A DNA stretch of 64,000 nucleotides, taken from contig NZ_JAAEHL010000007.1 in NCBI RefSeq assembly GCF_010614725.1, positions 1 through 64,000 on the forward strand. Reading direction: 5' to 3'. Positions 18,286 to 28,120 of this stretch are shown here, piece by piece (within the stretch, counting starts at the first letter, position 1; every line of letters begins with the position of its first letter). Source of the DNA: Flavobacterium ajazii (GTDB lineage Bacteria; Bacteroidota; Bacteroidia; Flavobacteriales; Flavobacteriaceae). The position numbers and the translations under genes are program-made. A model generated the notes under the pieces. It was not told the origin of the DNA. It searched no databases and worked only from the letters and a program-made list of their open reading frames with translations.

Positions 18286-19371
18286 TTATTCGTTTAAAGC
18301 ACGGTAAATAAATAACTGATTGTTGGTAATGACTTTTTCGTTCTCTTTTAAACCGCTTGAGATATAGGTAGTTTTTCCAACCACTCGATAAACCTCAACT
18401 TGTCTGGTTTCGATGTTGTGACGATCTTTAAAAATCATGACGAAGTTTTTACTTTTATCGAAAACAATAGCGTCACTCGGAATTGCAATCATCGATTTAT
18501 CTTCTTTAAAAGATAGTTTTATGTTTGCATTCATATCCGGTTTTAGTAAAAATCCCGGGTTTTGTAGTTTGACTCTCGCCTGCATTGCTTTGGTTTCAGG
18601 ATCGATAACGTTGAAAATTTTATCTACTTTTCCTTTAAAAACTTTGTCAGGATAACTTAAAGTGGTAACATCTGCATCGATTCCTAATTTTACTTTATTA
18701 ATATCAATTTCATTAATGTTTGCCATTGCCCAGACTTCGCTTATTTCGGCAATGTCAAAAATATTTTCTGAGCGGTCACTTCTCAAAAGCATATCCTGAT
18801 TGATGCTCTTTTGAATCACAAAACCACTGATTGGCGCTGTAACTTCGTAAATAGAACCTGCTTTGATATTGTAAATTTTATACGTTTCCTGAATTTTGCT
18901 TAATTGTGACTGTGCCTTATTTACTTCCGATTTTGCCTGAAGCACATCACTTTCAGAATTTAATTTTCCGTCAAATAATTCCTGAGCTACTTTCAGATTA
19001 TTTTTGGCTACCAGCAAATCACTTTTTGCATCAAGGGATTGTTTTTCAAAATCGGCGATATCAGTACTTTTTATAGTAGCCAGCACCTGACCTTTCTTTA
19101 CATAATCGCCAAGCTCCACATTTACTTTGATTACGTTTCCTCCTACTAGCGGATAAACATCTATCATTTTATTGTTGTCGGCTGTAATTTTACCATAAAA
19201 GCTCAATTCGTTGGTTACCGGTTGTATTTGTGCAACTGCCGTTGTTGTCGATTTCAGCATGTTATCGCTTAAAGCGAAGGAGGTATTAATCTGCGGATTT
19301 TCTACTTCTTTTTTACAGCCTGTGATGGATAAACTCACAATTGCAATTCCGATAATTAGTTTATGTTTCAT
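18286..19371 (-). CDS. RND efflux periplasmic adaptor (membrane fusion) lipoprotein
   Basis: 361 residues of the HlyD/CusB/CzcB family. The N-terminus MKHKLIIGIAIVSLSITGCK is a lipoprotein signal with lipobox SITGC. It then shows a barrel-sandwich hybrid (VDVYPLVGGNVIKVNVELGD-type lipoyl half at about 65-90), a helical hairpin (about 105-150) and beta-barrel domains. It links the RND pump with the outer-membrane TolC-like channel. No His-rich metal-binding extension is seen. Confidence 0.93.
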   Translation of the reverse strand: MKHKLIIGIAIVSLSITGCKKEVENPQINTSFALSDNMLKSTTTAVAQIQPVTNELSFYGKITADNNKMIDVYPLVGGNVIKVNVELGDYVKKGQVLATIKSTDIADFEKQSLDAKSDLLVAKNNLKVAQELFDGKLNSESDVLQAKSEVNKAQSQLSKIQETYKIYNIKAGSIYEVTAPISGFVIQKSINQDMLLRSDRSENIFDIAEISEVWAMANINEIDINKVKLGIDADVTTLSYPDKVFKGKVDKIFNVIDPETKAMQARVKLQNPGFLLKPDMNANIKLSFKEDKSMIAIPSDAIVFDKSKNFVMIFKDRHNIETRQVEVYRVVGKTTYISSGLKENEKVITNNQLFIYRALNE

Positions 19372-19382
19372 TTCATTTGTTT

Positions 19383-20630
19383 TTAAAATAAATCTTTGTT
19401 GATTGTACTGTTTAATTCTTCGGCAGACAGCGCCAGTTTTTTCTTTAACTCGTTTACCTGAATATTTGCCTGATTGTAACTTTCCATAAAATCAGTAAAT
19501 TCTAACAAACTGATGTTTCTTTTCTGGAAATTCGTTAAGATTCCATTGTAAACAGCTTCAAAATCTGAGTTTACGGTTGGTTTTATTACTACATAGTTTT
19601 TACGGGATTCGTCCCATTTATTCCAGGCGGATGTAATTTCTGTCTGAAGCTGTAGTTCAAAATTTTGCTTTTCAATTTTAGATTGTTCCAGAATGGTTTT
19701 GGCGTACTTGATATTTCCTTTGTTTTGATTCCAAAGCGGTAGCGGAATTCCAACAGTAACATTCGCTTCATTATTAAAAGCCCCGCTTCGCTGATCATAT
19801 TTTGCTCCTAAAGTGATATCCGGAACCGAAAGCGATTTTTGCCATTTTACGTTTAGTTCGTTGGCATCGATTTCCTTTTGTTTTGCCAGATAATCCGGTC
19901 TGTTTGCAATAGCTTCGTTTTCGAAAGATTTTAAGTCGAAATCAATTGTTTTTAAATATTTGCTGAATTCGTCTTTTGAAACATTCGGAACAATTTCTTC
20001 AGTTGAATTCAAAAGCAATTTCAGATTCGCCTGCTCTTCGATGTTGTTATTTACTACCTCCATTCGCTCATTTTTAAAATTCAGATAAAGCGACTGCAGA
20101 CGCACAACATCCCTTAGAGGAATATTCCCTTTTTGCGCCTGAACTGAATACGAATTGATTAAATCTTCAATATGAGCCAATTGTTTGTCTGTTGTTTCCA
20201 GACTTTTGGTGTTGTAATAAACCGTGTAAAAACTTTTGCGCAGTTGAAGCTTCAGGGTTCTCAACAAATCATTGAACTGCAGTTCTGCCAGCTGTTCATT
20301 GGTTTTCGCTAATTTTACTTCGTTACGTTTTTTTCCGCCTAAATAAATCAGCTGTTCAATACCAAATACTTTTTGACCTTGTTTTCCAATGTCAAAAAAT
20401 TTATCCCTATCCGGATTGTAGGCGTTTAATTCTGCCGTAATTGTTGGATTGTCCCAGATGCGTGCCTGAATTGTAAGTGCTTTTGAGGCATCAACATTGT
20501 AATGCGAAGCCAGCAGGAAGAGGTTGTTTTTTAAAAACTGACTTTCACAATCTTCTAAAGTGACTGTTTTTTGAGCCAGAACCATCTGATTCATGGCAAT
20601 CAGCAGGAATAATGCAAATAACTTTTTCAT
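19383..20630 (-). CDS. TolC-family outer-membrane efflux channel
   Basis: 415 residues with a signal peptide (MKKLFALFLLIAMNQMVLAQ) and two repeated outer-membrane-efflux-protein regions rich in long helices. The segment PDITLGAKYDQRSGAFNNEA followed by VTVGIPLPLWNQNKG is typical of the CzcC/CusC group. It is the first gene of the three-gene pump operon and follows the sensor kinase gene by 97 bases, a gap that could hold a regulated promoter. Confidence 0.94.
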   Translation of the reverse strand: MKKLFALFLLIAMNQMVLAQKTVTLEDCESQFLKNNLFLLASHYNVDASKALTIQARIWDNPTITAELNAYNPDRDKFFDIGKQGQKVFGIEQLIYLGGKKRNEVKLAKTNEQLAELQFNDLLRTLKLQLRKSFYTVYYNTKSLETTDKQLAHIEDLINSYSVQAQKGNIPLRDVVRLQSLYLNFKNERMEVVNNNIEEQANLKLLLNSTEEIVPNVSKDEFSKYLKTIDFDLKSFENEAIANRPDYLAKQKEIDANELNVKWQKSLSVPDITLGAKYDQRSGAFNNEANVTVGIPLPLWNQNKGNIKYAKTILEQSKIEKQNFELQLQTEITSAWNKWDESRKNYVVIKPTVNSDFEAVYNGILTNFQKRNISLLEFTDFMESYNQANIQVNELKKKLALSAEELNSTINKDLF

Positions 20631-20727
20631 CGTATCATTTTTATTTGATACAAATATGCTATCGCAGGACTTTAAGACACCTTAAGAAAGACCTTAAAAA
20701 GTGCTTAAAAATATTAAGGAGGATTGA

Positions 20728-22086
20728 TTAATGAAAAATCAACTGAAATAAATTGGTGTTTTCTGCAGGAATGCTATATAAGATTTTGGCATCATGAATC
20801 GCTAAAATACGATTTACAATGCGTAACCCCAGTCCGAAACCGGAAGTGCCTTTTGAATTTTCGCCACGCATGAAAGGCTGGAAAAGGTTTTTCTGTTCTT
20901 TTTCACTCAGCGTTTTTCCGGTATTTAAAACTGAAATTACCAAATGATCTTCCTGAGTACTAATTTTTACTTTTGCCTGTTTGTTATCAGAGTAAACACA
21001 GGCATTTTTCAGGACATTACTCAATGCAATTTCCAAAAGGTTTTTATTTCCTTTAATTTCTAAAGCCGTATCCAGATTGTCGCTTTCTTCTATTTCAAAA
21101 AGAATAACAAAATCCGGAAAAGTTTTATTTAAATTTTCAATGGACGAAAACAGAATTTCATCCATTCTGTGAATTTCATTGTTTCCAGAAGTATTGGTAT
21201 CAATTTTTGATAATACCAGTAAGGAATTAATTAATTCCGATAAATGGTTGACATCAGATAAAATAGTTTTTAAAAAAGTTTTTCCTTTAATTGATGTTTC
21301 CTGATCTGCAATTGTATTTTCAATTTGAGCTGTGATTCTAGACAAGGGAGTTCTGAGCTCATGTGAGGCGTGGGCCGTAAACTCTTTTTGTTTTTGATAT
21401 GAAACCTCTATTCTGTCCATCATAAAATTGAACTCATTGGCAATCAGATCAATTTCGTTTTTATTGCTTTTGGATTCTACGCGGGTATCCAAATTGTTTT
21501 CGTTTATATTTTTAATCTTCTGATGAAAAATACTTAACGGATTCATCGCTTTTTTTACCATTAAAGAGGTTAAAACCCAGCAGATACAGGTAAAAAAGAT
21601 GTAAGATATAATTAAGGTATATCGTAAAAAAAGTAGTTTTCGTTTGCCATAATCATCTGTGGCTGATATTAAGGCATAAAAATCCCGGTCTTTAGTATCA
21701 TAAAAAACACCGTACACTTCATAATCGCCCTGCTGTTTAAAAAACGTTTTATGTTTTTTGAGGTATTTTAAATCGTTGACAGACCAGTCAATTTTAGCAT
21801 CATCGATACTACTGTAGATGAGTTTGAAATGTGAATCGAAAACCAGTGTTTTTTCATCATACAATTTATTGATTGAATTCTGGTCAATCATTTTTAAAAG
21901 CTGATCGTCAACTTCTTTTACATTTACCAGAAGTTTGATATTCGAAAGTGCTTTTATTTCTAAGCGGTCACGAAATTCTTCCTTTCTGAAATTAGAATAC
22001 AAAACAAAAATCACAGTCGAAGCCAGTCCAAAAAGGATTGTAAAGAGCAGACTTACTAAAAGTGATATCCTGTTTTTTAATGTCAT
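20728..22086 (-). CDS. Two-component sensor histidine kinase
   Basis: 452 residues: two transmembrane helices (about 10-32 and 160-182) enclosing a periplasmic sensor region, then HAMP, a HisKA domain with phospho-acceptor H242 in ASHELRTPLSRI, and an HATPase domain with the N-box SNVLKNACVYSD and G-box GFGLGLRIVN. It overlaps the response-regulator gene by four bases (ATGA). Together with the downstream efflux genes this suggests metal sensing, as for CusS or CzcS. The signal itself is inferred from context. Confidence 0.93.
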   Translation of the reverse strand: MTLKNRISLLVSLLFTILFGLASTVIFVLYSNFRKEEFRDRLEIKALSNIKLLVNVKEVDDQLLKMIDQNSINKLYDEKTLVFDSHFKLIYSSIDDAKIDWSVNDLKYLKKHKTFFKQQGDYEVYGVFYDTKDRDFYALISATDDYGKRKLLFLRYTLIISYIFFTCICWVLTSLMVKKAMNPLSIFHQKIKNINENNLDTRVESKSNKNEIDLIANEFNFMMDRIEVSYQKQKEFTAHASHELRTPLSRITAQIENTIADQETSIKGKTFLKTILSDVNHLSELINSLLVLSKIDTNTSGNNEIHRMDEILFSSIENLNKTFPDFVILFEIEESDNLDTALEIKGNKNLLEIALSNVLKNACVYSDNKQAKVKISTQEDHLVISVLNTGKTLSEKEQKNLFQPFMRGENSKGTSGFGLGLRIVNRILAIHDAKILYSIPAENTNLFQLIFH

Positions 22087-22763
22087 TCCTGATCGCTTAA
22101 ATAATATCCATAACCGATTTTGGTTCGGATTAATTTTGTTTCGTGGTCTTTGTCAATCTTTTTTCGAAGAAAATTAATGTAAACTTCAATTGTGTTTTGA
22201 TTGGTTTCGATATGATAATCCCAAAGTTTTTCGGCTATAAATTGCTTAGAAAGCACTTTTCCTTTGGCCTGAGCCAAAATCAGAATCAGTTTAAATTCTT
22301 TTGGCGTAAGTTTGATTTCTTCGCCTGCGCGGAACACTTTCATTTCAGATTCTGAAATTTCCAGATCCTGAATCACAATCTTTTCTTCTGCCTGCTGCGG
22401 AATTTCTTTTCGTCTTAAAAGAGAAGAAATCCTGGCGTACAACTCTTCAAAATGAAAAGGTTTTACCAAATAATCATCGGCACCACTATCAAAAGAAGCC
22501 AGTTTGTCTTCAATTTCGCTGAAAGCAGTCAACATAATTATTGGCGTTTTCTTATCAACTTCACGTATCTTTTTACAAACTTCAATTCCGTTTATACCAG
22601 GAACATTGATATCAAGAATGACTAAATCATAATCATACGGAAAATATTTTCGAAGCAAAAAAGCGCCATCATAATAAGGAACACACTCGAATTCTTTTGA
22701 AGCAAAGAACACTGCTATTTCTTTGGATAAAGTAAAGTCGTCTTCGAGCAGTAAAATTTTCAT
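22083..22763 (-). CDS. OmpR/PhoB-family response regulator
   Basis: 226 residues: receiver domain with phospho-acceptor D51 (VILDINVPG), conserved T in MLTAFSE and K in YLVKPF, then a winged-helix DNA-binding domain ending in RTKIGYGYYLSDQE. It is the first gene of the cluster and is translationally coupled to the kinase. It probably controls the efflux operon that follows; the operator is not identified. Confidence 0.95.
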   Translation of the reverse strand: MKILLLEDDFTLSKEIAVFFASKEFECVPYYDGAFLLRKYFPYDYDLVILDINVPGINGIEVCKKIREVDKKTPIIMLTAFSEIEDKLASFDSGADDYLVKPFHFEELYARISSLLRRKEIPQQAEEKIVIQDLEISESEMKVFRAGEEIKLTPKEFKLILILAQAKGKVLSKQFIAEKLWDYHIETNQNTIEVYINFLRKKIDKDHETKLIRTKIGYGYYLSDQE

Positions 22764-22903
22764 GCTTGTTTTTTATTAGTTAATCTGTCAATCTCTGCGA
22801 TAGCAATATTTCAGTTTTCACAATAATTTCAAGTTTTAAAAAACTTAAAAACAAATCTCAAACCCTCTTGATATAGCAATCTTCATACTAAGATTTTATG
22901 TAT

Positions 22904-23587
22904 TTAAAATCTAAGCCCCACCCTGCAACCAAGTCCAAAATTGAATATACTTCCTGAATTACTTTCTAAATCGCTACCTAAGAAAAGAGCATGATTCATA
23001 CTCCGAGAATGTTTACTTTCATCATAATCAAGATCGGTATTGATTGTATTTCTATTCATATAGCCAAATACTACAAATGGCTCTAAAATAAATCTTGCAA
23101 ATGAAAATTGATTACCAACAGTTAAATTAATTCCTTTAGCTGTTTTCTTAACTCCAAAATCATCCAAATATTCAATGTGCTCATCTTCATTTATTGGATC
23201 AATCGGAACATATTCTATAAAACTATTTCTCTGATTCTCTCTATAAAATATCTGGATACCCGCGTACAACTCACTTCGTTTAGATTTAACCCTTGAATTA
23301 AACAGTTTTTGCAAATAAATTCGTCCTTCGATATTTGTTTTAAATCCTTTTTCCTTAAAAAAAATGGTATCCGTATTTGAAAGATCATAAAGTTGATAAC
23401 CAATTTCAATATTCAAACTTGAATAATAATTTATTTTTCTTTCAACAGACAGTTGTAAAGTTGGAAATGAAGCGATATCAATTAATTGAGCTGTATTAAT
23501 TTTTATGCCCCAATTTCTTTCTTTTGATTCTTGTGAATAAACAAAAATTGAGAGCATCACAATTAAAATCATTATAATTCTTTTCAT
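22904..23587 (-). CDS. Putative outer-membrane beta-barrel protein
   Basis: 227 residues with a signal peptide (MKRIIMILIVMLSIFVYSQ) and alternating hydrophobic beta strands to the end, finishing with GLGCRVGLRF, an aromatic-ended last strand typical of outer-membrane barrels. It resembles small DUF3575-like porin-fold proteins, but no specific family is certain. It is AT-rich and stands alone between the two-component system and the M42 peptidase gene. Confidence 0.75.
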   Translation of the reverse strand: MKRIIMILIVMLSIFVYSQESKERNWGIKINTAQLIDIASFPTLQLSVERKINYYSSLNIEIGYQLYDLSNTDTIFFKEKGFKTNIEGRIYLQKLFNSRVKSKRSELYAGIQIFYRENQRNSFIEYVPIDPINEDEHIEYLDDFGVKKTAKGINLTVGNQFSFARFILEPFVVFGYMNRNTINTDLDYDESKHSRSMNHALFLGSDLESNSGSIFNFGLGCRVGLRF

Positions 23588-23621
23588 CCACTAAAAATAT
23601 TAAAACAACTGAATTTAACTA

Positions 23622-24710
23622 TTATTTGAAATAAGAAAAAGTCTCATTGTTTTCGATTTTCAGTAATGATTCATAAATCAGCTGAATCACATTCTCTACA
23701 TCTTCTTTGTGAACCATTTCTACAGTAGTATGCATGTAGCGCAATGGCAGGGAAATCAATGCTGAAGCCACTCCTCCGTTACTGTAAGCGAAAGCATCCG
23801 TATCTGTTCCGGTAGCTCTGGAAGTCGCATGACGCTGAAATGGAATGTTTTTCTCTTCCGCAGTATCGACAATCAATTCTCTTAGGTTATTTTGTACAGC
23901 TGGAGCATAGGCTATTACCGGTCCTTTACCAATTTTAAGGTCACCTTCTACTTTTTTATCTATCATTGGCGTTGTCGTATCATGACAAACATCTGTCACA
24001 ATAGCAACATTAGGTTTGATGCGCTGCGAAATCATTTCAGCTCCGCGAAGACCAATTTCTTCCTGAACAGAATTCACAATGTATAAACCAAACGGAAGTT
24101 TTTTGTTGTTTTCTTTTAGCAAACGTGCAACTTCAGCAATCATGAATCCGCCCATTCTGTTGTCAATGGCACGACATACAAATTTGTTTTCGTTTAAAAT
24201 CATAAATTCATCCGGATAGGTAATTACACATCCGACGTGAACTCCAAGCGCTTCAACCTGTTCTTTGGTTTCGCATCCTAAATCAATAAAAATATTGCTC
24301 AGTTTCGGAATTTCCTCTTTGTCACGCAGACGTGTATGAATAGCTGGCCACCCAAAAATTCCTTTTACAATTCCTTTTTTGGTATGGATATTTACTCTTT
24401 TTGAAGGTGCAATCTGGTGATCAGATCCTCCATTTCTGATTACATATATTAAACCATCGTCTGTAATGTAGTTTACATACCACGAAATCTCATCGGCATG
24501 CCCTTCAATTACTACTTTGAAAGGAGCGTCTGGGTTGATAACCCCAACAGCTGTACCGTAAGTATCCGTAATAAAAGTATCTACATAAGGCTCCAGGTAA
24601 TTCATCCAGATTTTTTGTCCTTCACTTTCGTAACCTGTCGGCGAAGCGTTATTTAGGTAGCTTTCCAGGAAAGCAATTGAGGTATCTTTTAAGATAGATT
24701 GTGTACTCAT
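23622..24710 (-). CDS. M42 family metallo-aminopeptidase
   Basis: A 362-residue cytosolic di-zinc aminopeptidase (TET/glutamyl-aminopeptidase/FrvX group). Metal and catalytic motifs are visible in order: IEGHADEISW (first His and Asp), CRAIDNRMGG (bridging Asp), VQEEIGLRGAE (general base and metal Glu pair), VTDVCHDTT (Asp ligand) and RYMHTTVEMVHKED (last His). The enzymes form dodecameric shells that trim peptides after proteasome-like degradation. It is monocistronic. Confidence 0.94.
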   Translation of the reverse strand: MSTQSILKDTSIAFLESYLNNASPTGYESEGQKIWMNYLEPYVDTFITDTYGTAVGVINPDAPFKVVIEGHADEISWYVNYITDDGLIYVIRNGGSDHQIAPSKRVNIHTKKGIVKGIFGWPAIHTRLRDKEEIPKLSNIFIDLGCETKEQVEALGVHVGCVITYPDEFMILNENKFVCRAIDNRMGGFMIAEVARLLKENNKKLPFGLYIVNSVQEEIGLRGAEMISQRIKPNVAIVTDVCHDTTTPMIDKKVEGDLKIGKGPVIAYAPAVQNNLRELIVDTAEEKNIPFQRHATSRATGTDTDAFAYSNGGVASALISLPLRYMHTTVEMVHKEDVENVIQLIYESLLKIENNETFSYFK

Positions 24711-24791
24711 AAAATATTTTTTTGCTAATTTATAAATTTGGTATTACAGTTGTGTATATAATGTATAATTTTACACTTAAATATATATTCC

Positions 24792-25469
24792 ATGAGATTT
24801 ACAACTTGTATTTTATGTTTTCTTTTAATTTCTTTTGCTGCTAAGGCACAGATTACTCCAAAAGAGAGTGAAATGGGTTATACACTTACCGAAAATGACT
24901 CTATTTTGGGTGACACTATTGAATTGCCTGAAATTCTTATTTCGAAAGGAAATTTGGATCTTGAAGCCAAAAAACAGTTTCTTATTCTTCAAAACAGGGT
25001 ATATAAAGTTTATCCGTATGCAAGACTGGCAGCAGACCGACTAACTGCTTTAAACAATGGAATGGCGCGTTTGAAAACCAGCCGTGAAAAGAAAAAATAT
25101 TTTAAAATCGTTGAAGATTATCTCAATAATGAGTTCGAAGCAAGGTTAAAAAAACTTTCTCGAAAACAAGGTCAGATTTTAGTAAAACTCATCCATCGAC
25201 AGACCGGAATAACAACCTATGAACTGGTCAAAACTTTAAAAAGCGGTTTTAAGGCTTTTGTATCGAATGCAACCGCCAATATGTTTGATATAAGTTTAAA
25301 ACGAGAATACAAACCTTTTGAAGTCAACGAAGATTATCTGATAGAGACCATTCTCGTCAGGGCATTTGAATCAGGCAGGCTGGGCTATCAAAAACCTGCA
25401 AATCCAGTTGATTATGGTAAGCTTGAAACATATTGGGAGCAAAAAGCTGCAGAGCTTAATAAGAAATAA
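24792..25469 (+). CDS. Secreted DUF4294 domain protein
   Basis: 225 residues with a signal peptide (MRFTTCILCFLLISFAAKAQ) and a helical, charged DUF4294-type domain (about 60-190) containing YPYARLAADRLTALNNGM. This family is widespread in Bacteroidota and has no assigned function that I know of. It is divergent from the M42 gene. A terminator hairpin follows after about 18 bases. Confidence 0.85.
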   Translation: MRFTTCILCFLLISFAAKAQITPKESEMGYTLTENDSILGDTIELPEILISKGNLDLEAKKQFLILQNRVYKVYPYARLAADRLTALNNGMARLKTSREKKKYFKIVEDYLNNEFEARLKKLSRKQGQILVKLIHRQTGITTYELVKTLKSGFKAFVSNATANMFDISLKREYKPFEVNEDYLIETILVRAFESGRLGYQKPANPVDYGKLETYWEQKAAELNKK

Positions 25470-25487
25470 TTACTTTAAAAAAATACA

Positions 25488-25523
25488 AAACCCCGACAAG
25501 AATTTAAAAATTCTGTCGGGGTT
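25488..25523. terminator. Strong hairpin between DUF4294 and the PtuB-like gene
   Basis: AAACCCCGACAAGAATTT pairs with AAATTCTGTCGGGGTTT with one bulged A and a tiny loop. It is flanked by A-rich sequence on the left and T/A-rich sequence on the right, so it can act for both convergent genes. The CCCGACA core recurs in the hairpin at 28121. Confidence 0.85.
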
Positions 25524-25539
25524 TGTAATAAATTACTTT

Positions 25540-26175
25540 TTACTTTAAAAACAAATATTTTATAGTCGTATAAAATTCATTAAATTTTCCTTCATTATCT
25601 GCCTTATCTTTTAAATAACTACTTATAAACAAAGACAATTCTTCTTCACTCATCTCATCATCTAAATTTAAAAATGGCTCGATAGCACCTTTTCTTAAAT
25701 TTTCTAATTCATCAAGATTCAATTCAATTATAGTGATTTTAGCTCCAATATCATTTTCATCAGCAGGAAAAATTTGTCCATCAAATGTATACTTAAATCT
25801 ACTCTCACAATTTGGTTCTAAGGGTGAAATCAAAAATCTTTCATCAAAAAAATTTCCTTTGCTATTACCACAATGTAAAGGTTCTCCATTTATTAAATTG
25901 ACCTGGCATGAACAAAATAGATTTTCATATTCTAATTGCAATTGAGGAAATTTATGTTTAGGCTTAAAATGTTCAATATGACGATCATTACTTTTCAATT
26001 CTTTTTCACAGTAACAACAAATATATCCTTGTTCTTGCAATAAAGAATCTCGTAAATTATCTTTTATGTTATGGTTTCTATTTAATCCTTTATAAGTTTT
26101 TTCTGCATTACCGCCTCTGCCAACTTTCCAATTAGTAAAAGCTTGTGGCTCTTCTTGTTTGATTATATGTTTCAT
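25540..26175 (-). CDS. PtuB-like HNH endonuclease of a Septu-type defence module (TIGR02646-like)
   Basis: 211 residues with an HNH nuclease core: zinc-type CCYC (C53-C56), DRHIEHFKPK (H66, E68, H69), N85 in EYENLFCSC with C88/C90, and LHCGNSKG (H101-C102). This layout matches the HNH family found with PtuA ATPases and with retrons. It starts inside the stop of the ATPase gene (ATGA overlap), so the two are co-translated. Known family role: nucleolytic effector of Septu, which restricts phages. The specific substrate (DNA or tRNA) is not determined here. Both genes are visibly AT-rich. Confidence 0.85.
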   Translation of the reverse strand: MKHIIKQEEPQAFTNWKVGRGGNAEKTYKGLNRNHNIKDNLRDSLLQEQGYICCYCEKELKSNDRHIEHFKPKHKFPQLQLEYENLFCSCQVNLINGEPLHCGNSKGNFFDERFLISPLEPNCESRFKYTFDGQIFPADENDIGAKITIIELNLDELENLRKGAIEPFLNLDDEMSEEELSLFISSYLKDKADNEGKFNEFYTTIKYLFLK

Positions 26176-28034
26176 TTACCTATAATCTCTTTTCTTTTAA
26201 TTAATACATTTGCTTTTACAAGTTCAGGATCACCACCTATAATTATATCTGACAATTCATTATACAATTCTTTGGCTTTAATAATCTCTCCTAATTCTAT
26301 AAATTTATAAAGCTTTTTAATTTTATTTTTAACATCCGAAGGTCGAGAATCAACACCTAATAATTTTTCTAATATTTCATCCGATTGTTTTCCATATGAA
26401 ACCCTAGCCAAAGAATAAGACAATTCATTATTTGTATTATCAAGCAATAAAATACTCTCAGGTTGAATGTTATTTAAAACCTGAGGTGAATGTGTTGATA
26501 CAATAAATTGGCAATTTGGAAATATGTTTTCTAATTGAGGAATCATTAACTGCTGCCATTTGGGGTGCAAATGCAAATCAACTTCATCAATCATTATGAC
26601 TCCATTCCCTTCCAGAGGATTATCACTTTCAGGGTTTGCAATTGCCAATCTTCGAGCAATATCTCCTATAAGAGTAATTAGATTCTTTTCTCCATCAGAT
26701 AATTGATTAAGGTTAAATTCAATATGATCTTTATCAATAAGCATATGAGGTCTAGGACTTCTTCTAACTCTTAAATTTGTGAAATCTGGAAGAAATTGTT
26801 CAATTGCCTTTTTAACAAACAACATTTCCCTTCCTTCATTCCCTTTTAAATTTCTCTTCTTTTTAATTTCATCTTCAATAATTCTAAAAATTGAATTCTC
26901 TAATTGTTTAATTTCTAAGTAGAAATCATCTTTTTGATCTTCTGCTCTATTTCCACAAATTTCTAAAAGAAATGTACGTAATATATTTTCAATTTTTTTT
27001 CTAGAAATATCGCTGAGCCACCATAAACTTAATTCATTTGCAAATAAAAACAATTCAATAAAAACAGAGAAAAAATCATCCTTAGTTTCTATTTTTTCAT
27101 TGCTTTTATTAAATTTTTCTAATATTCGATGAAAAGTATCTATATAAACTAATTCAAAATATCTTGCATCATACCATTTTTCCCTATTTTGGACTTCTAT
27201 TTTATGAAACATATATTCCAAATCATGAAGAATGCGACCATCCAAAGATCTGGATTTAGGATACCTAAAATCTATTACTCTAGAAATTTCATGAAAAAAG
27301 AAACGAGGTTCTTCATAAATAAAATCATCTTTGCTAATTCTTCGTTTCAAATAATCAAATTCTTCCACAATAAATTTTTCATCAGAATTCGAAGGTTTTA
27401 ATAGTTTTAATATTTTATCAACTCTTCTCTTTATCGAAACTTTATTTTGCTGAATCCATTTACTTCTATTTGTGGCCTTCTCATTTAAAATATCATCTTG
27501 TTGCCTAAACCATTCGAAAAAAGAACTAAAATTTTGCTTTCCATCTAAGGCTTTATCATAAGCGTCTAATGTAGAAAAAGTATCGTCAAACTTAACTTCG
27601 GGGCTGATTTTATCTACGACTCTGGTAACAGGATAATAGCCTATTATTGGTAATCTATTTTCCTGATCTAATATCTTTTGAAAATATAAGGCTAATTCCG
27701 AAACTTCAACTAGATCTGATTTTTTTTCAATGATTTTTCCTTCTGCAAACTTTACTAATTCCCAAGAATAATCTTTATCATTTTCATTGCAGACAATTCG
27801 TATGCTTGTAAATTCAGAATCATATCTAATATCAGAATCAGAAATCATTAACCCAGAAGAATTTTGTCTTTGAATTCTTTTAATCAACCAAGACATGCAT
27901 AGAGTCAATGCTTCAAGTATTGTGGTTTTTCCAGCACCATTAACCCCAACGAGAACATTCAAATTATCATCAAAGTCAATCTTTAAATCCTTAGCGCTAC
28001 GAAAATTTTGTATATGTATGCCTTTTATTTTCAT
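26172..28034 (-). CDS. PtuA-like AAA/ABC-type ATPase of a Septu-type defence module
   Basis: A 620-residue ATPase with an SMC/OLD-like head. Walker A is GVNGAGKTT at residues 30-38, the ABC-type signature LSDGEKN is near 445, Walker B with the extra acidic residue is VIMIDEVDLHLHP near 480, and the switch histidine is in STHSPQ near 511. The middle (about 130-430) is a long helical insertion rich in K, E, F and I. No TOPRIM domain is visible, which argues against an OLD nuclease. With the downstream HNH gene it fits Septu; the protein is somewhat longer than many PtuA proteins. There is no reverse transcriptase nearby, so it is not a retron. Confidence 0.85.
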   Translation of the reverse strand: MKIKGIHIQNFRSAKDLKIDFDDNLNVLVGVNGAGKTTILEALTLCMSWLIKRIQRQNSSGLMISDSDIRYDSEFTSIRIVCNENDKDYSWELVKFAEGKIIEKKSDLVEVSELALYFQKILDQENRLPIIGYYPVTRVVDKISPEVKFDDTFSTLDAYDKALDGKQNFSSFFEWFRQQDDILNEKATNRSKWIQQNKVSIKRRVDKILKLLKPSNSDEKFIVEEFDYLKRRISKDDFIYEEPRFFFHEISRVIDFRYPKSRSLDGRILHDLEYMFHKIEVQNREKWYDARYFELVYIDTFHRILEKFNKSNEKIETKDDFFSVFIELFLFANELSLWWLSDISRKKIENILRTFLLEICGNRAEDQKDDFYLEIKQLENSIFRIIEDEIKKKRNLKGNEGREMLFVKKAIEQFLPDFTNLRVRRSPRPHMLIDKDHIEFNLNQLSDGEKNLITLIGDIARRLAIANPESDNPLEGNGVIMIDEVDLHLHPKWQQLMIPQLENIFPNCQFIVSTHSPQVLNNIQPESILLLDNTNNELSYSLARVSYGKQSDEILEKLLGVDSRPSDVKNKIKKLYKFIELGEIIKAKELYNELSDIIIGGDPELVKANVLIKRKEIIGK

Positions 28035-28120
28035 TTTTGATTATCTCTTAAAGATTTTTCTAAATTACATAATTTAAATAAATAATACTTATTTAAAATT
28101 TGAATTTAAATACATGTATA

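Noticed and set aside
25540..28034. Retron of the PtuA/PtuB type
   Set aside because: No reverse transcriptase gene or msr/msd-like RNA is next to the pair; both flanks are ordinary genes.
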